Assembly: GCA_027065635.1 (NCBI GenBank)
Contig: JAMONQ010000049.1
Location: 1-15,425, forward strand
Length of the DNA stretch: 15,425 bases
Reading direction: 5' to 3'
Source: Campylobacterales bacterium
Lineage (GTDB): Bacteria > Campylobacterota > Campylobacteria > Campylobacterales > Hydrogenimonadaceae
Shown: piece after piece, positions 7,222 to 14,184 of the stretch
How positions within the stretch are numbered: position 1 is the stretch's first letter
Layout: each line of letters begins with the position of its first letter
Translations under genes and position numbers: made by a program
The notes under the pieces: generated by a model
What the model was told of the DNA's origin: nothing
What the model saw: only the letters and a program-made list of their open reading frames with translations
Databases searched by the model: none

Positions 7222-9279
7222 CTATTGGGCTATTATCGAAGGGTTGTCTACCTGTACGGCAGTACCGCCGCTGGCGATAAACGAAGCGGTTTGAGTCTGC
7301 ATCTCCACGGTGGCAGCCGCCGATACGGAGGGATCGAGAATGGAACTGTGTGATCCTTCTGTAAACCTGCTTGCCGTGGTAGCTCCTACCGCTACGATTC
7401 CGGGGGCTGCGGATGTATTGAGATCGACCGCTCCCATCACTCTCAATAGCGGATCCGTCCCGCTAAGCGGTGCCGTCGCCACGCTGTTTGGAACTACCTG
7501 ATCTGCGAGTACTTCGAAAACGAGACTTCTCTGGTTGGCGGCAACACTTTGCGCGTAGTTTATCGGGTCGGCATCGTCTATGACGGTCTGGGTAGCGACC
7601 ATGAAGGCTTCATACTCTGCGCTCCCGTCTTCTATCCCTTTTGCCGCAAGACCGGCTTTTATAAGGGGACCGAAAGTTTCCGAATTGTTTAGAAGTTGTG
7701 CTATACCGCCGCCGGGGTTTGCCAATACAGCCGACTCCAGCTGGAAGTTTGCCAGGAAGGCATACGGAGCCATCGCTCCGAGAGAGTGTCCGGTATAGGC
7801 GACTTTGGCCGGATCGAACTTCAGCCCGTCGGCAGAGACTGCGGCAGCCGAAAGGCTGTTTTTAAGCGCTATGAAGTCCGCGGTACTCTGCCTGATATTG
7901 TCTCTTGACGTAAGCAGGCTGGCGAGATTTATATAGTGGGTTCCCGAGCAGTCTGTTTTACCGTCCGGCTCCGATGCGACGACATTGCATTCATCGTCCT
8001 GGGTAACGTAGTCCACGTCGAATGTGCGTTCCATAGACGCCATATAGAGCGCGCTTGTATTGTCTTCTATGCCGTGAAGCGGCAGATCGATGGCTACAGC
8101 CGCATAACAGACGGCGGCGAAGGCTTCGGATATGGGGAGCAGATTGGTTCTGTTTTGGGTGATGCCGTGCTGGAAGATTACCACAGGCCATCCCTCTGCC
8201 GGCATGGCGCCGCAGTTGTTCGGTACGGTGGCCAGTACGGGAATGGTGAGGTTTGCTTCTATCTGCGGCAATGCGCCTCCATTGAACTCAAATGCTTTCT
8301 CGAGCGGAGCCGTCGGGTTTTGTGCCGTCGGAACACCGAGATAGTAGCGGAGGTTTGACAGCGTGCCTGCATATACGTCGGCAATCCCGCTCATGGTCGC
8401 GCCGACATCGTATCCGGCGGCAAGCAGTATATCTTTGGATGTAAGGCCGGTGCTCTGGAGCCCAAGCTGCGCTCCGGAGTAGTTTTCGGCAGTGAACGCG
8501 CTCGCGACCGCACCGATCGTTTGGGTTTTGAAACTCCATACGGCGATTACATTGGCCGGATCGACTCCGGCATCCTTTTGGGCGACCGCAAGCATCTGCT
8601 GCGCAAGAAGCTGCAGACCCGCAAGTTTCTGGAGCGTCTGTTTGTTGAGCTCGGGATCGCTTTCGACTATGACGGCCGGGTTGCCCGCTTCGTCAAAGAG
8701 GGGTGTATTTTCGATAAGCAGTGAAAAGAGGTAGTCCGGAGCTATGTTTTTACCGTCTATATCGGTGACTCCTTTTGTCATGATCACCATATAGTTGCTG
8801 TCGGGATCGAGCGGCTTGAGCGGAAGTATCGCAATTTTGGATCCGGATTGTACCGCTATATAATCGACGCCGAAGACGAGTTCGGAGAGGATCGCCCCTA
8901 CTATCGGTATAGGGGATGTCGCGTTCGAGTCCGTAGCCGCCACGCGGTAGAGATGCAGATGCCCTGAAAGGGTGTCGACATTTATCTCTGCGCTTACGCT
9001 TACGGTGATTGGCGCTACGGTGGAGAAACCGTCGAGAGTGTTTAGCGCCATTTTTACCGGAGCGTCGCTGTCGGCGGGATCGTATGGAATATTGAGTGTT
9101 CCGTCTGTGCTATCGGCGAAAAGGATATCGTTGGGGTAGGGAATATCCCCGCTTCTGGTATCCATTATGATATATCCGCCGGAGGCTTCGGCCGCGGTGA
9201 AGTTGTCGTCGCTTTCGCCGCAGCCGCCGTAAAAGAGCGAAATGGTTGCCAACACTATTGCCGTGAGTCCTCTTTTCAT
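7222..9279 (-). CDS. VolA/Pla-1-type extracellular lipase lipoprotein
   Basis: A surface or outer-membrane serine esterase that probably hydrolyses (lyso)phospholipids or other acyl esters. I start at 9279 because MKRGLTAIVLATISLFYGGC is a lipoprotein signal (C20; the lipobox YGGC is slightly atypical) and AAAGGA lies 8 bases upstream; the frame opens 13 codons earlier without a ribosome site. Of 685 residues, the N-terminal half (about 30-330) resembles the bacterial virulence-factor lipase N-terminal domain. The C-terminal half is an alpha/beta hydrolase with FQHGITQNR, DLPLHG, the nucleophile S499 in GHSLG, likely acid D593 (LADQVVP) and H644 (EGSHSS). It diverges from fadL/fadD; in Vibrio the related VolA is linked to fadL. 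The family call is firm; substrate is inferred. Confidence 0.85.
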   Translation of the reverse strand: MKRGLTAIVLATISLFYGGCGESDDNFTAAEASGGYIIMDTRSGDIPYPNDILFADSTDGTLNIPYDPADSDAPVKMALNTLDGFSTVAPITVSVSAEINVDTLSGHLHLYRVAATDSNATSPIPIVGAILSELVFGVDYIAVQSGSKIAILPLKPLDPDSNYMVIMTKGVTDIDGKNIAPDYLFSLLIENTPLFDEAGNPAVIVESDPELNKQTLQKLAGLQLLAQQMLAVAQKDAGVDPANVIAVWSFKTQTIGAVASAFTAENYSGAQLGLQSTGLTSKDILLAAGYDVGATMSGIADVYAGTLSNLRYYLGVPTAQNPTAPLEKAFEFNGGALPQIEANLTIPVLATVPNNCGAMPAEGWPVVIFQHGITQNRTNLLPISEAFAAVCYAAVAIDLPLHGIEDNTSALYMASMERTFDVDYVTQDDECNVVASEPDGKTDCSGTHYINLASLLTSRDNIRQSTADFIALKNSLSAAAVSADGLKFDPAKVAYTGHSLGAMAPYAFLANFQLESAVLANPGGGIAQLLNNSETFGPLIKAGLAAKGIEDGSAEYEAFMVATQTVIDDADPINYAQSVAANQRSLVFEVLADQVVPNSVATAPLSGTDPLLRVMGAVDLNTSAAPGIVAVGATTASRFTEGSHSSILDPSVSAAATVEMQTQTASFIASGGTAVQVDNPSIIAQ

Positions 9280-9340
9280 CTCTGTCGTCCTTTGCGCTGT
9301 GGGGTTATTTTGAAACATTTTAATATGTTTAGTTTAAGCT

Positions 9341-9359
9341 ATAGATTAATTTAATCGAT
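9341..9359. promoter_or_regulatory. 19-bp near-perfect palindrome, candidate operator for lipase and fadL-fadD
   Basis: ATAGATTAATTTAATCGAT has its centre at 9350. GATTAA (9344-9349) and TTAATC (9351-9356) are perfect inverted copies, and two more pairs match outside a single mismatch (9343/9357), so 8 of 9 pairs are complementary. It lies between two divergent lipid genes and overlaps the expected -35 zone of both. It has the shape of a TetR- or GntR-family operator. No regulator gene is in the window. Confidence 0.5.
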
Positions 9360-9368
9360 TTTTATCGA
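9355..9368. repeat. second inverted repeat TCGAT-TTTT-ATCGA upstream of fadL
   Basis: Perfect 5-bp arms with a 4-base T spacer, sharing 5 bases with the 19-bp palindrome. It may be a second operator half, a small hairpin, or chance in an AT-rich stretch. Confidence 0.35.
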
Positions 9369-9375
9369 AGTGTTG

Positions 9376-9381
9376 GATAAT
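9376..9381 (+). promoter_or_regulatory. candidate -10 of fadL
   Basis: GATAAT lies 29 bases before the fadL ATG. The best -35 (TTAATC, 9351-9356) is 19 bp away and lies inside the palindrome, so a bound repressor would block it. An AAGGA ribosome site (9400-9404) precedes the start. Confidence 0.4.
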
Positions 9382-9410
9382 ATGTGTAGAAAACGGCGCA
9401 AGGAATTGTC

Positions 9411-10652
9411 ATGAATCGAAATCGACCACTCTTCAAGTTTACCTGTGCGGTATCCGCTCTTCTTTTTACGGCCGTCGCCGCAAAGGCGAGCGCCTATAAA
9501 ATTCCTGAACAATCTACACGCTCGATGGCGCTGAGTGCGGCATATGTCGCCGGTGCCGACTCGGCGGACGCGAGCTACTTCAACCCGGCCAATATGAGTT
9601 GGGTAGAAGCAAACGCCGTACTGGAAGCCGGACTCACCTATATCCATCTTCCGAGGGTGGAGTTCAGAGGTACTGTGGCCGGCAGGCCGGCGGATGCCGA
9701 CTCCAAGACCGAAGATTTTCTGCTTCCATATTTTCACTATGTAAGTCCGAAGGTCGGAAAGTGGCGTTTCGGGCTCTCTTTGGTGGAGCCGGGCGGACTC
9801 TCCAAGAAGTGGTATGAGGATGTTCAGAAGATGAAGGCGGAGGAGTTCAGTCTGAGGGTTATCGAGATCAACCCGACAATCTCTTACGAAATTTCGCCGC
9901 GGCTAAGCATAGGTGCAGGTCTTAGGGGTATCTACAGCGACGGAAAAGTCAAAGCCTATCTCGAGGGTGCCTATGCCGAAAACATGACCGGAGACACTAT
10001 CGAGGCCGGTTACAATCTGGCGCTCTCGTTCAAGCCGCGGCCGGAGACGGTTTTGAGTGTCACATACCGCTCCAAGGTTGATCTGAACCTCGAGGGAAGT
10101 TCAACGGGATTTATAGCCGTAGGATCACCGCAGCTTCCATACTACGATACCCCTGGCGGAGTGACCGTGCCTCTTCCGGCGACACTTGTGCTGGCCGCCG
10201 CTCATAGATTCGGAGATACGAGAGTGGAGATGCTGTTTGAAAGAACCTACTGGTCGGCATACGAAAAGCTCGATTTCTATTTCGACGATCCGACGGTTGA
10301 TGCCCTTTTTGGAAATCCGATAGATAAAAACTGGTCAGATACCAGCACCTTCCGTTTAGGCGTAACACACTATCTGGACGAAAAATGGACTCTCATGGCA
10401 GGCTATGCCTACGATCCCACCCCCATTCCGGAACGGACACTCGGCTTCGAGCTTCCGGATGCCGACGCCCATGTGTTTTCGTGCGGCGCAATCATGCAGA
10501 TAGACAAGAGTATGGAGGCCGGATTCAGCATTCTGTATGACCACAAAAACGAAAGAACCGTCCATGCTCCGCCGAATGAAAACGGTATAGACGGCACCTT
10601 CTCAAAAGGGGGAGCGATATTGACCAACATTTCACTCGGATACAGATTTTAA
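9411..10652 (+). CDS. fadL: FadL/OmpP1/TodX-family outer-membrane transporter
   Basis: A 413-residue outer-membrane beta-barrel that lets long-chain fatty acids or other hydrophobic compounds cross the outer membrane. A signal peptide (about 1-28, cleaved after KASA) precedes the mature start YKIPEQSTRSMALSAAYVAG, matching the N-terminal hatch. DSADASYFNPANMSW (about 51-65) is the family hallmark. Alternating hydrophobic strands continue to the terminal phenylalanine in SLGYRF, the signal for barrel insertion. AAGGA stands six bases before the ATG. Its stop codon abuts the ATG of the acyl-CoA synthetase with no base between, and a lipase diverges 131 bp upstream, so uptake of acyl chains is the best role. 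Family members also import aromatics, so substrate is inferred from context. Confidence 0.9.
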   Translation: MNRNRPLFKFTCAVSALLFTAVAAKASAYKIPEQSTRSMALSAAYVAGADSADASYFNPANMSWVEANAVLEAGLTYIHLPRVEFRGTVAGRPADADSKTEDFLLPYFHYVSPKVGKWRFGLSLVEPGGLSKKWYEDVQKMKAEEFSLRVIEINPTISYEISPRLSIGAGLRGIYSDGKVKAYLEGAYAENMTGDTIEAGYNLALSFKPRPETVLSVTYRSKVDLNLEGSSTGFIAVGSPQLPYYDTPGGVTVPLPATLVLAAAHRFGDTRVEMLFERTYWSAYEKLDFYFDDPTVDALFGNPIDKNWSDTSTFRLGVTHYLDEKWTLMAGYAYDPTPIPERTLGFELPDADAHVFSCGAIMQIDKSMEAGFSILYDHKNERTVHAPPNENGIDGTFSKGGAILTNISLGYRF

Positions 10653-12194
10653 ATGGATTATCCATACCGAAACTTCTATGAAATGCTCTCCCTCCATGCC
10701 GAGAAGGGAGGAAGCCGTCCGGCTCTTTTTGTAGAGGGCAGAAAACTCAGCTACAGGAGACTGAAGAAGAAGGTCGACACACTTGCGAGATTTCTCGAAT
10801 TGTCAGATATCAAAAAAGGAGATCGTGTAGCGATCTTTATGCAAAACTCCAAAGAGTTTGTAATCTCATTGTTCGCTATCACAAAGATCGGTGCGGTGGC
10901 GGTGCCTGTCAACACCTTTTTGAAGAGTGAAGAGGTGGCCTACATTCTGAACGACTGCGGGGCAAGGATGATGATGGCATCGGCGGAGCAAAAAGAGGTG
11001 GTGGAGCCGCTTTGGGATATGACATCGATCGAGCGTGTGGTCTGGGAGGGGGAGTATGAGGCTCTCGACAACAAAAACATCGGTTTCGATGAGATTTTCG
11101 AGATACTCAAGAGCCATGAACACGACGACTCTCCGGATCTCGACGAACTGGCTGTCATCATCTACACCTCCGGTACCACCGGAAACCCGAAGGGGGCGAT
11201 GCTGAGTTACCGCAACATCATGCACAACTGCAAGGCGATCGGGGAGCTGACCAACTTTACGAGAAAAGATCGATTCATCGTTTATTTGCCGATGTTTCAC
11301 GCCTTTACCCTGACGGTTACCGTGATCATGCCGATCTACTACGGAGCCTCTTATGTGATAGTTCGAAAGATCATGCCGTTCTCCAATATAATCAAGCAGA
11401 TTCTTTTCAAGCGTGTCACAATGTTTGTAGGGGTTCCGGACGTATACAACGCGCTAAGCCGGGCCAAGCTTCCATGGTATTTCATGTGGTTTCAGAAGAT
11501 CCGTTACTTTGTCAGCGGTGCGGCACCGCTTAGCGAAGCGACCATAGAGCGGTTCACATCGAAGTTCAAGCGGGCCAGACTGCTTGAGGGGTACGGTTTG
11601 AGCGAGTGCTCTCCGGTGGTTTCTGTCAATCCGCCGTGGAAACAGAAGCCGCTTTCCGTAGGACCGGCGATTCCGGGAGTGGAGATCAAGATCGTAGACG
11701 AAAACATGATAGAGCTTCCTGTCGGAGAGATAGGCGAGATAATAGTGAGCGGCGATAACGTGATGCAAGGGTATCTGAACCGCCCGACCGCAACGGACGA
11801 GACCATAGTCAACGGATGGCTGCTTACCGGTGACATGGGATACCTGGACGAAGAGGGGTTTTTGTTCATTGTGGACAGAAAGAAAGATCTCATAATCTCC
11901 AGAGGAATCAACATCTACCCGAGAGAGATCGAAGAGGTGATAAACGCCTTTGAAGGGGTCGCCTCCTCGGCGGTCGTGGGAATGCCGGATGAAAAGAGCG
12001 GAGAGGTACCTGTCGCCTTCATAGAACCAGTCGAAGATGAGGAGGTCGATTTGAAGGCTTTGAAAAACTATCTCAAGCAGAAACTCGCCAACTTCAAAAT
12101 CCCCCGTGAAATCCGCATCATAGAAGAGCTACCCAAGAATGCGACCGGCAAAGTATTAAAGCGACTTTTGAAAGAGGAGTTGTTACGGGGGTAG
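10653..12194 (+). CDS. fadD: long-chain acyl-CoA (or acyl-ACP) synthetase, AMP-forming
   Basis: A 513-residue cytosolic or membrane-associated ligase that activates fatty acids via an acyl-adenylate. The phosphate-binding loop is YTSGTTGNPKG (171-181); EGYGLSE (312-318) binds adenine; LTGDMGYLD (391-399) and DRKKDLIISRGINIYPREIE (408-427) are the A7/A8 hinge region; K500 in PKNATGK is the catalytic C-terminal lysine. The gene follows fadL with zero spacing, so translation is coupled and the product probably traps fatty acids brought in by FadL. Whether the acceptor is CoA or ACP cannot be decided from sequence. With no beta-oxidation genes in view, lipid synthesis is a plausible fate. The fadD symbol is by similarity and context. 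Confidence 0.88.
   Translation: MDYPYRNFYEMLSLHAEKGGSRPALFVEGRKLSYRRLKKKVDTLARFLELSDIKKGDRVAIFMQNSKEFVISLFAITKIGAVAVPVNTFLKSEEVAYILNDCGARMMMASAEQKEVVEPLWDMTSIERVVWEGEYEALDNKNIGFDEIFEILKSHEHDDSPDLDELAVIIYTSGTTGNPKGAMLSYRNIMHNCKAIGELTNFTRKDRFIVYLPMFHAFTLTVTVIMPIYYGASYVIVRKIMPFSNIIKQILFKRVTMFVGVPDVYNALSRAKLPWYFMWFQKIRYFVSGAAPLSEATIERFTSKFKRARLLEGYGLSECSPVVSVNPPWKQKPLSVGPAIPGVEIKIVDENMIELPVGEIGEIIVSGDNVMQGYLNRPTATDETIVNGWLLTGDMGYLDEEGFLFIVDRKKDLIISRGINIYPREIEEVINAFEGVASSAVVGMPDEKSGEVPVAFIEPVEDEEVDLKALKNYLKQKLANFKIPREIRIIEELPKNATGKVLKRLLKEELLRG
12124..12148 (+). repeat. parent copy of a short repeat (inside synthetase 3' end)
   Basis: AAGAGCTACCCA (12124-12135) plus the following bases, encoding part of EELPKNATG, recur at 12282-12305 with two substitutions and a 1-base deletion. 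Confidence 0.5.
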
Positions 12195-12266
12195 AGCGGA
12201 GCGTCGGGCCCGCTGCCGAAGCGGACACAGCGTCAGCGAAGCCGAGGGGGCTTTGCCCGGTCGGCG
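12195..12266. other. 75% GC structured spacer between the synthetase and AAA genes
   Basis: By hand count 54 of 72 bases are G or C, far above its surroundings. It contains CCGCT-gccga-AGCGG (12210-12224), a 5-bp hairpin, and GGGC-TTT-GCCC (12248-12258). No T-tract follows either, so this is not a standard terminator. It may be a dispersed intergenic repeat or an imported fragment. The whole gap 12195-12378 otherwise holds the short repeat and the promoter described separately. Confidence 0.5.
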
Positions 12267-12281
12267 TATCAAAAAAGATGA

Positions 12282-12305
12282 AAGAGCTACCCAGGAGTGC
12301 GCCGG
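12282..12305 (+). repeat. diverged short copy of the synthetase 3' end
   Basis: It shares 12 identical bases with 12124-12135, then GA, TGCG and CCGG in the same order. It lies 158 bp downstream in non-coding sequence, consistent with a decayed partial duplication. Confidence 0.45.
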
Positions 12306-12343
12306 TCTACTCATGACCGAACGTCGTGGACTTATACAGGCGC

Positions 12344-12372
12344 TTGACATACATATACCCTTGGTGTATTAT
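12344..12372 (+). promoter_or_regulatory. near-consensus sigma-70 promoter giving a leaderless AAA mRNA
   Basis: TTGACA (12344-12349), a 17-bp spacer and TATTAT (12367-12372). Transcription would start about seven bases after the -10, at the A of the ATG at 12379. No Shine-Dalgarno lies before that ATG. Confidence 0.75.
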
Positions 12373-12378
12373 GACTCT

Positions 12379-14115
12379 ATGAAATATCTTTTAGACTTTG
12401 TCCGGACCGAAGATCCGAAAAACAGCCCGATTTTCGAACATTTGAAGTGCTCGCCGGAGGAGGCGAAGATTTTGCAGGCCTCCATCAGGCGCTATATAGA
12501 AGGAAGCGAGGAGTGCGGTGTCGTAGAGCTTCTTGGCGAACTCTACGGGGACGGGGAGTACGGTTATCTGCTTCACCTGGAGAAGATCCGCTCACTTATG
12601 GAGCTCGGGTGGCTTGTGCAAAACAGTTTTCACTCGATAAAACTTGGCGAACTCTCCACGCTCGAACTGCTTCATACCTCCGTAGCTCCCAGTGTCTCTT
12701 TTTTGAAACTGCTCGAAAACGGCAATCTCGATCTTGTCTTGCCGGAGATCACTCCTTATACGGATCACCTGGAGTATCTGCAGGATCAGTTTCTGCGTAT
12801 AGATCTTTATGCGAAGATGGGTGCGCCAAGAGTCGGGCACGGCAGTGCTTCTGCCGGAGCCGGGCGTCTTCAGAACAAGCTCGGTCTGCTTGAAAAGCGT
12901 ATCGAGGAGCGTGTGGCCGTTACGAAAGATCCCATAGTCGTGGAAGAGTTTTTCAAGGAGAAGGGTCTCGATACCAAGGAGCAGATCATCTTTTTGGCTC
13001 TGTTGAAAGAGGAGTATACGGGCGGAGAGGGAAATCTGCGCGATATGAATACCCTCATAGACATAGTGAGTTTCGACGAGTACGACCGCTTCAAAAACCG
13101 CGCTCTTCTGGAGGAGGGATCCAGGCTGGTCAGTGAAGAGATCATCGACTATGACGAGATGCTCAATCCCTTTGGCGGCATTACCCGCTCCTTTTTCATA
13201 AACGAAGAGGTGCTCCACGATATCATCCACCCACAAAAGAAGAAGAAGCGCACAAAGCTCAAGCTCGACATGCTGGTAAAGGAGCAGGATCTTTTCGAAC
13301 TGATCGATCCGAAAACCACCCTTGACGATGTGGTGCTTCATCCGCAGACGCGGGAGATTCTCGAAGCGCTGCTCAAGCAGATGGACAAAAAGGTGGCGGC
13401 CAGGCTCAAGGCGTGGGGAATCCGTCCAAAGGCCGGATCTCTTACGGCCAGGATTATCTTTTACGGTCCTCCCGGTACCGGCAAGACCATGACGGCTCTT
13501 TCGTTGGCGAAATCCTTGAAGCGGCAGGTGCTAAGCCTTGATTGTTCGAAGATTCTCTCCATGTATGTAGGTGAGAGTGAAAAGAATGTGCGAAAGATCT
13601 TCGACACATTCAAGGATCTGGCGCAGAAGTCGAAGAGTGAGCCGGTTTTGCTGCTCAATGAAGCGGATCAGTTTCTCAGCGGCAGAAGCACCTCAGTCGG
13701 CAGCAGTGCGGACAAGATGCACAATCAGATGCAAAATATATTTCTGGAGCAGATAGAGCGGTTCGAGGGGATTTTGATTGCGACGACGAACCTTCTGGAG
13801 AATCTCGACAGCGCCTTTTCCCGCCGCTTCAACTACAAGATAGAGTTCAAAAGGCCGGGTCGTATACAGCGTGAGGCACTATGGCGCAATATGTTGCCCA
13901 AAAACGCTCCGTATGCCGAGGATTTCGATCTTGAAAAACTTCTACGGTACACTCTCACCGGCGGCCAGATCGATCTGATCGTAAAAAATACCGCCTACCG
14001 TGTCGCAGCCAAGGATGAGCCGCTCTTTACGATAGAAGATTTCATCGCCGAAATCGAAAAAGAGCGTGAAGGGAGCTTTGAGAGCGAAGAGAAATCGATG
14101 GGCTTTTTGAAGTAG
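12379..14115 (+). CDS. AAA+ ATPase of unknown role
   Basis: This is a 578-residue AAA-type ATPase with a large uncharacterised N-terminal region (about 1-300) and a single AAA module (about 310-560). Walker A is GPPGTGKT (363-370). The Walker B segment reads VLLLNEAD (423-430): the usual aspartate is N427, while catalytic E428 is kept. N471 in ATTN is sensor 1, and R482-R483 are candidate arginine fingers. TGGQIDL (527-533) resembles sensor 2. MYVGESEKNVRKIF (395-408) is the typical pore-loop/second-region motif. I start at 12379 because a strong promoter fits that ATG; a TTG at 12253 opens the frame earlier but lacks a ribosome site. Target and partners are unknown; it may remodel proteins. 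It stands between lipid genes but nothing in it points to lipids. Confidence 0.85.
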   Translation: MKYLLDFVRTEDPKNSPIFEHLKCSPEEAKILQASIRRYIEGSEECGVVELLGELYGDGEYGYLLHLEKIRSLMELGWLVQNSFHSIKLGELSTLELLHTSVAPSVSFLKLLENGNLDLVLPEITPYTDHLEYLQDQFLRIDLYAKMGAPRVGHGSASAGAGRLQNKLGLLEKRIEERVAVTKDPIVVEEFFKEKGLDTKEQIIFLALLKEEYTGGEGNLRDMNTLIDIVSFDEYDRFKNRALLEEGSRLVSEEIIDYDEMLNPFGGITRSFFINEEVLHDIIHPQKKKKRTKLKLDMLVKEQDLFELIDPKTTLDDVVLHPQTREILEALLKQMDKKVAARLKAWGIRPKAGSLTARIIFYGPPGTGKTMTALSLAKSLKRQVLSLDCSKILSMYVGESEKNVRKIFDTFKDLAQKSKSEPVLLLNEADQFLSGRSTSVGSSADKMHNQMQNIFLEQIERFEGILIATTNLLENLDSAFSRRFNYKIEFKRPGRIQREALWRNMLPKNAPYAEDFDLEKLLRYTLTGGQIDLIVKNTAYRVAAKDEPLFTIEDFIAEIEKEREGSFESEEKSMGFLK

Positions 14116-14184
14116 GAGGGCAGGGCGGCATCGGAAGCCTGTAAAGTTTCTGTTTCTGCTACCAACTGTTTGGATACGCCGACT

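Noticed and set aside
7936..8358. 140-codon plus-strand frame opposite the lipase
   Set aside because: It lies antisense to the lipase domain and has no ribosome site or motif.
12246..12260. GGGC-TTT-GCCC hairpin as a terminator of the synthetase operon
   Set aside because: The stem is four pairs and no T-tract follows.
12253..12378. Longer AAA reading frame from TTG at 12253
   Set aside because: It lacks a ribosome site, crosses the GC-rich spacer, and the strong promoter lies inside it; the ATG at 12379 fits better.
12592..13341. 249-codon minus-strand frame opposite the AAA gene
   Set aside because: Long, but antisense to a conserved ATPase; low-complexity composition expected of a shadow frame.
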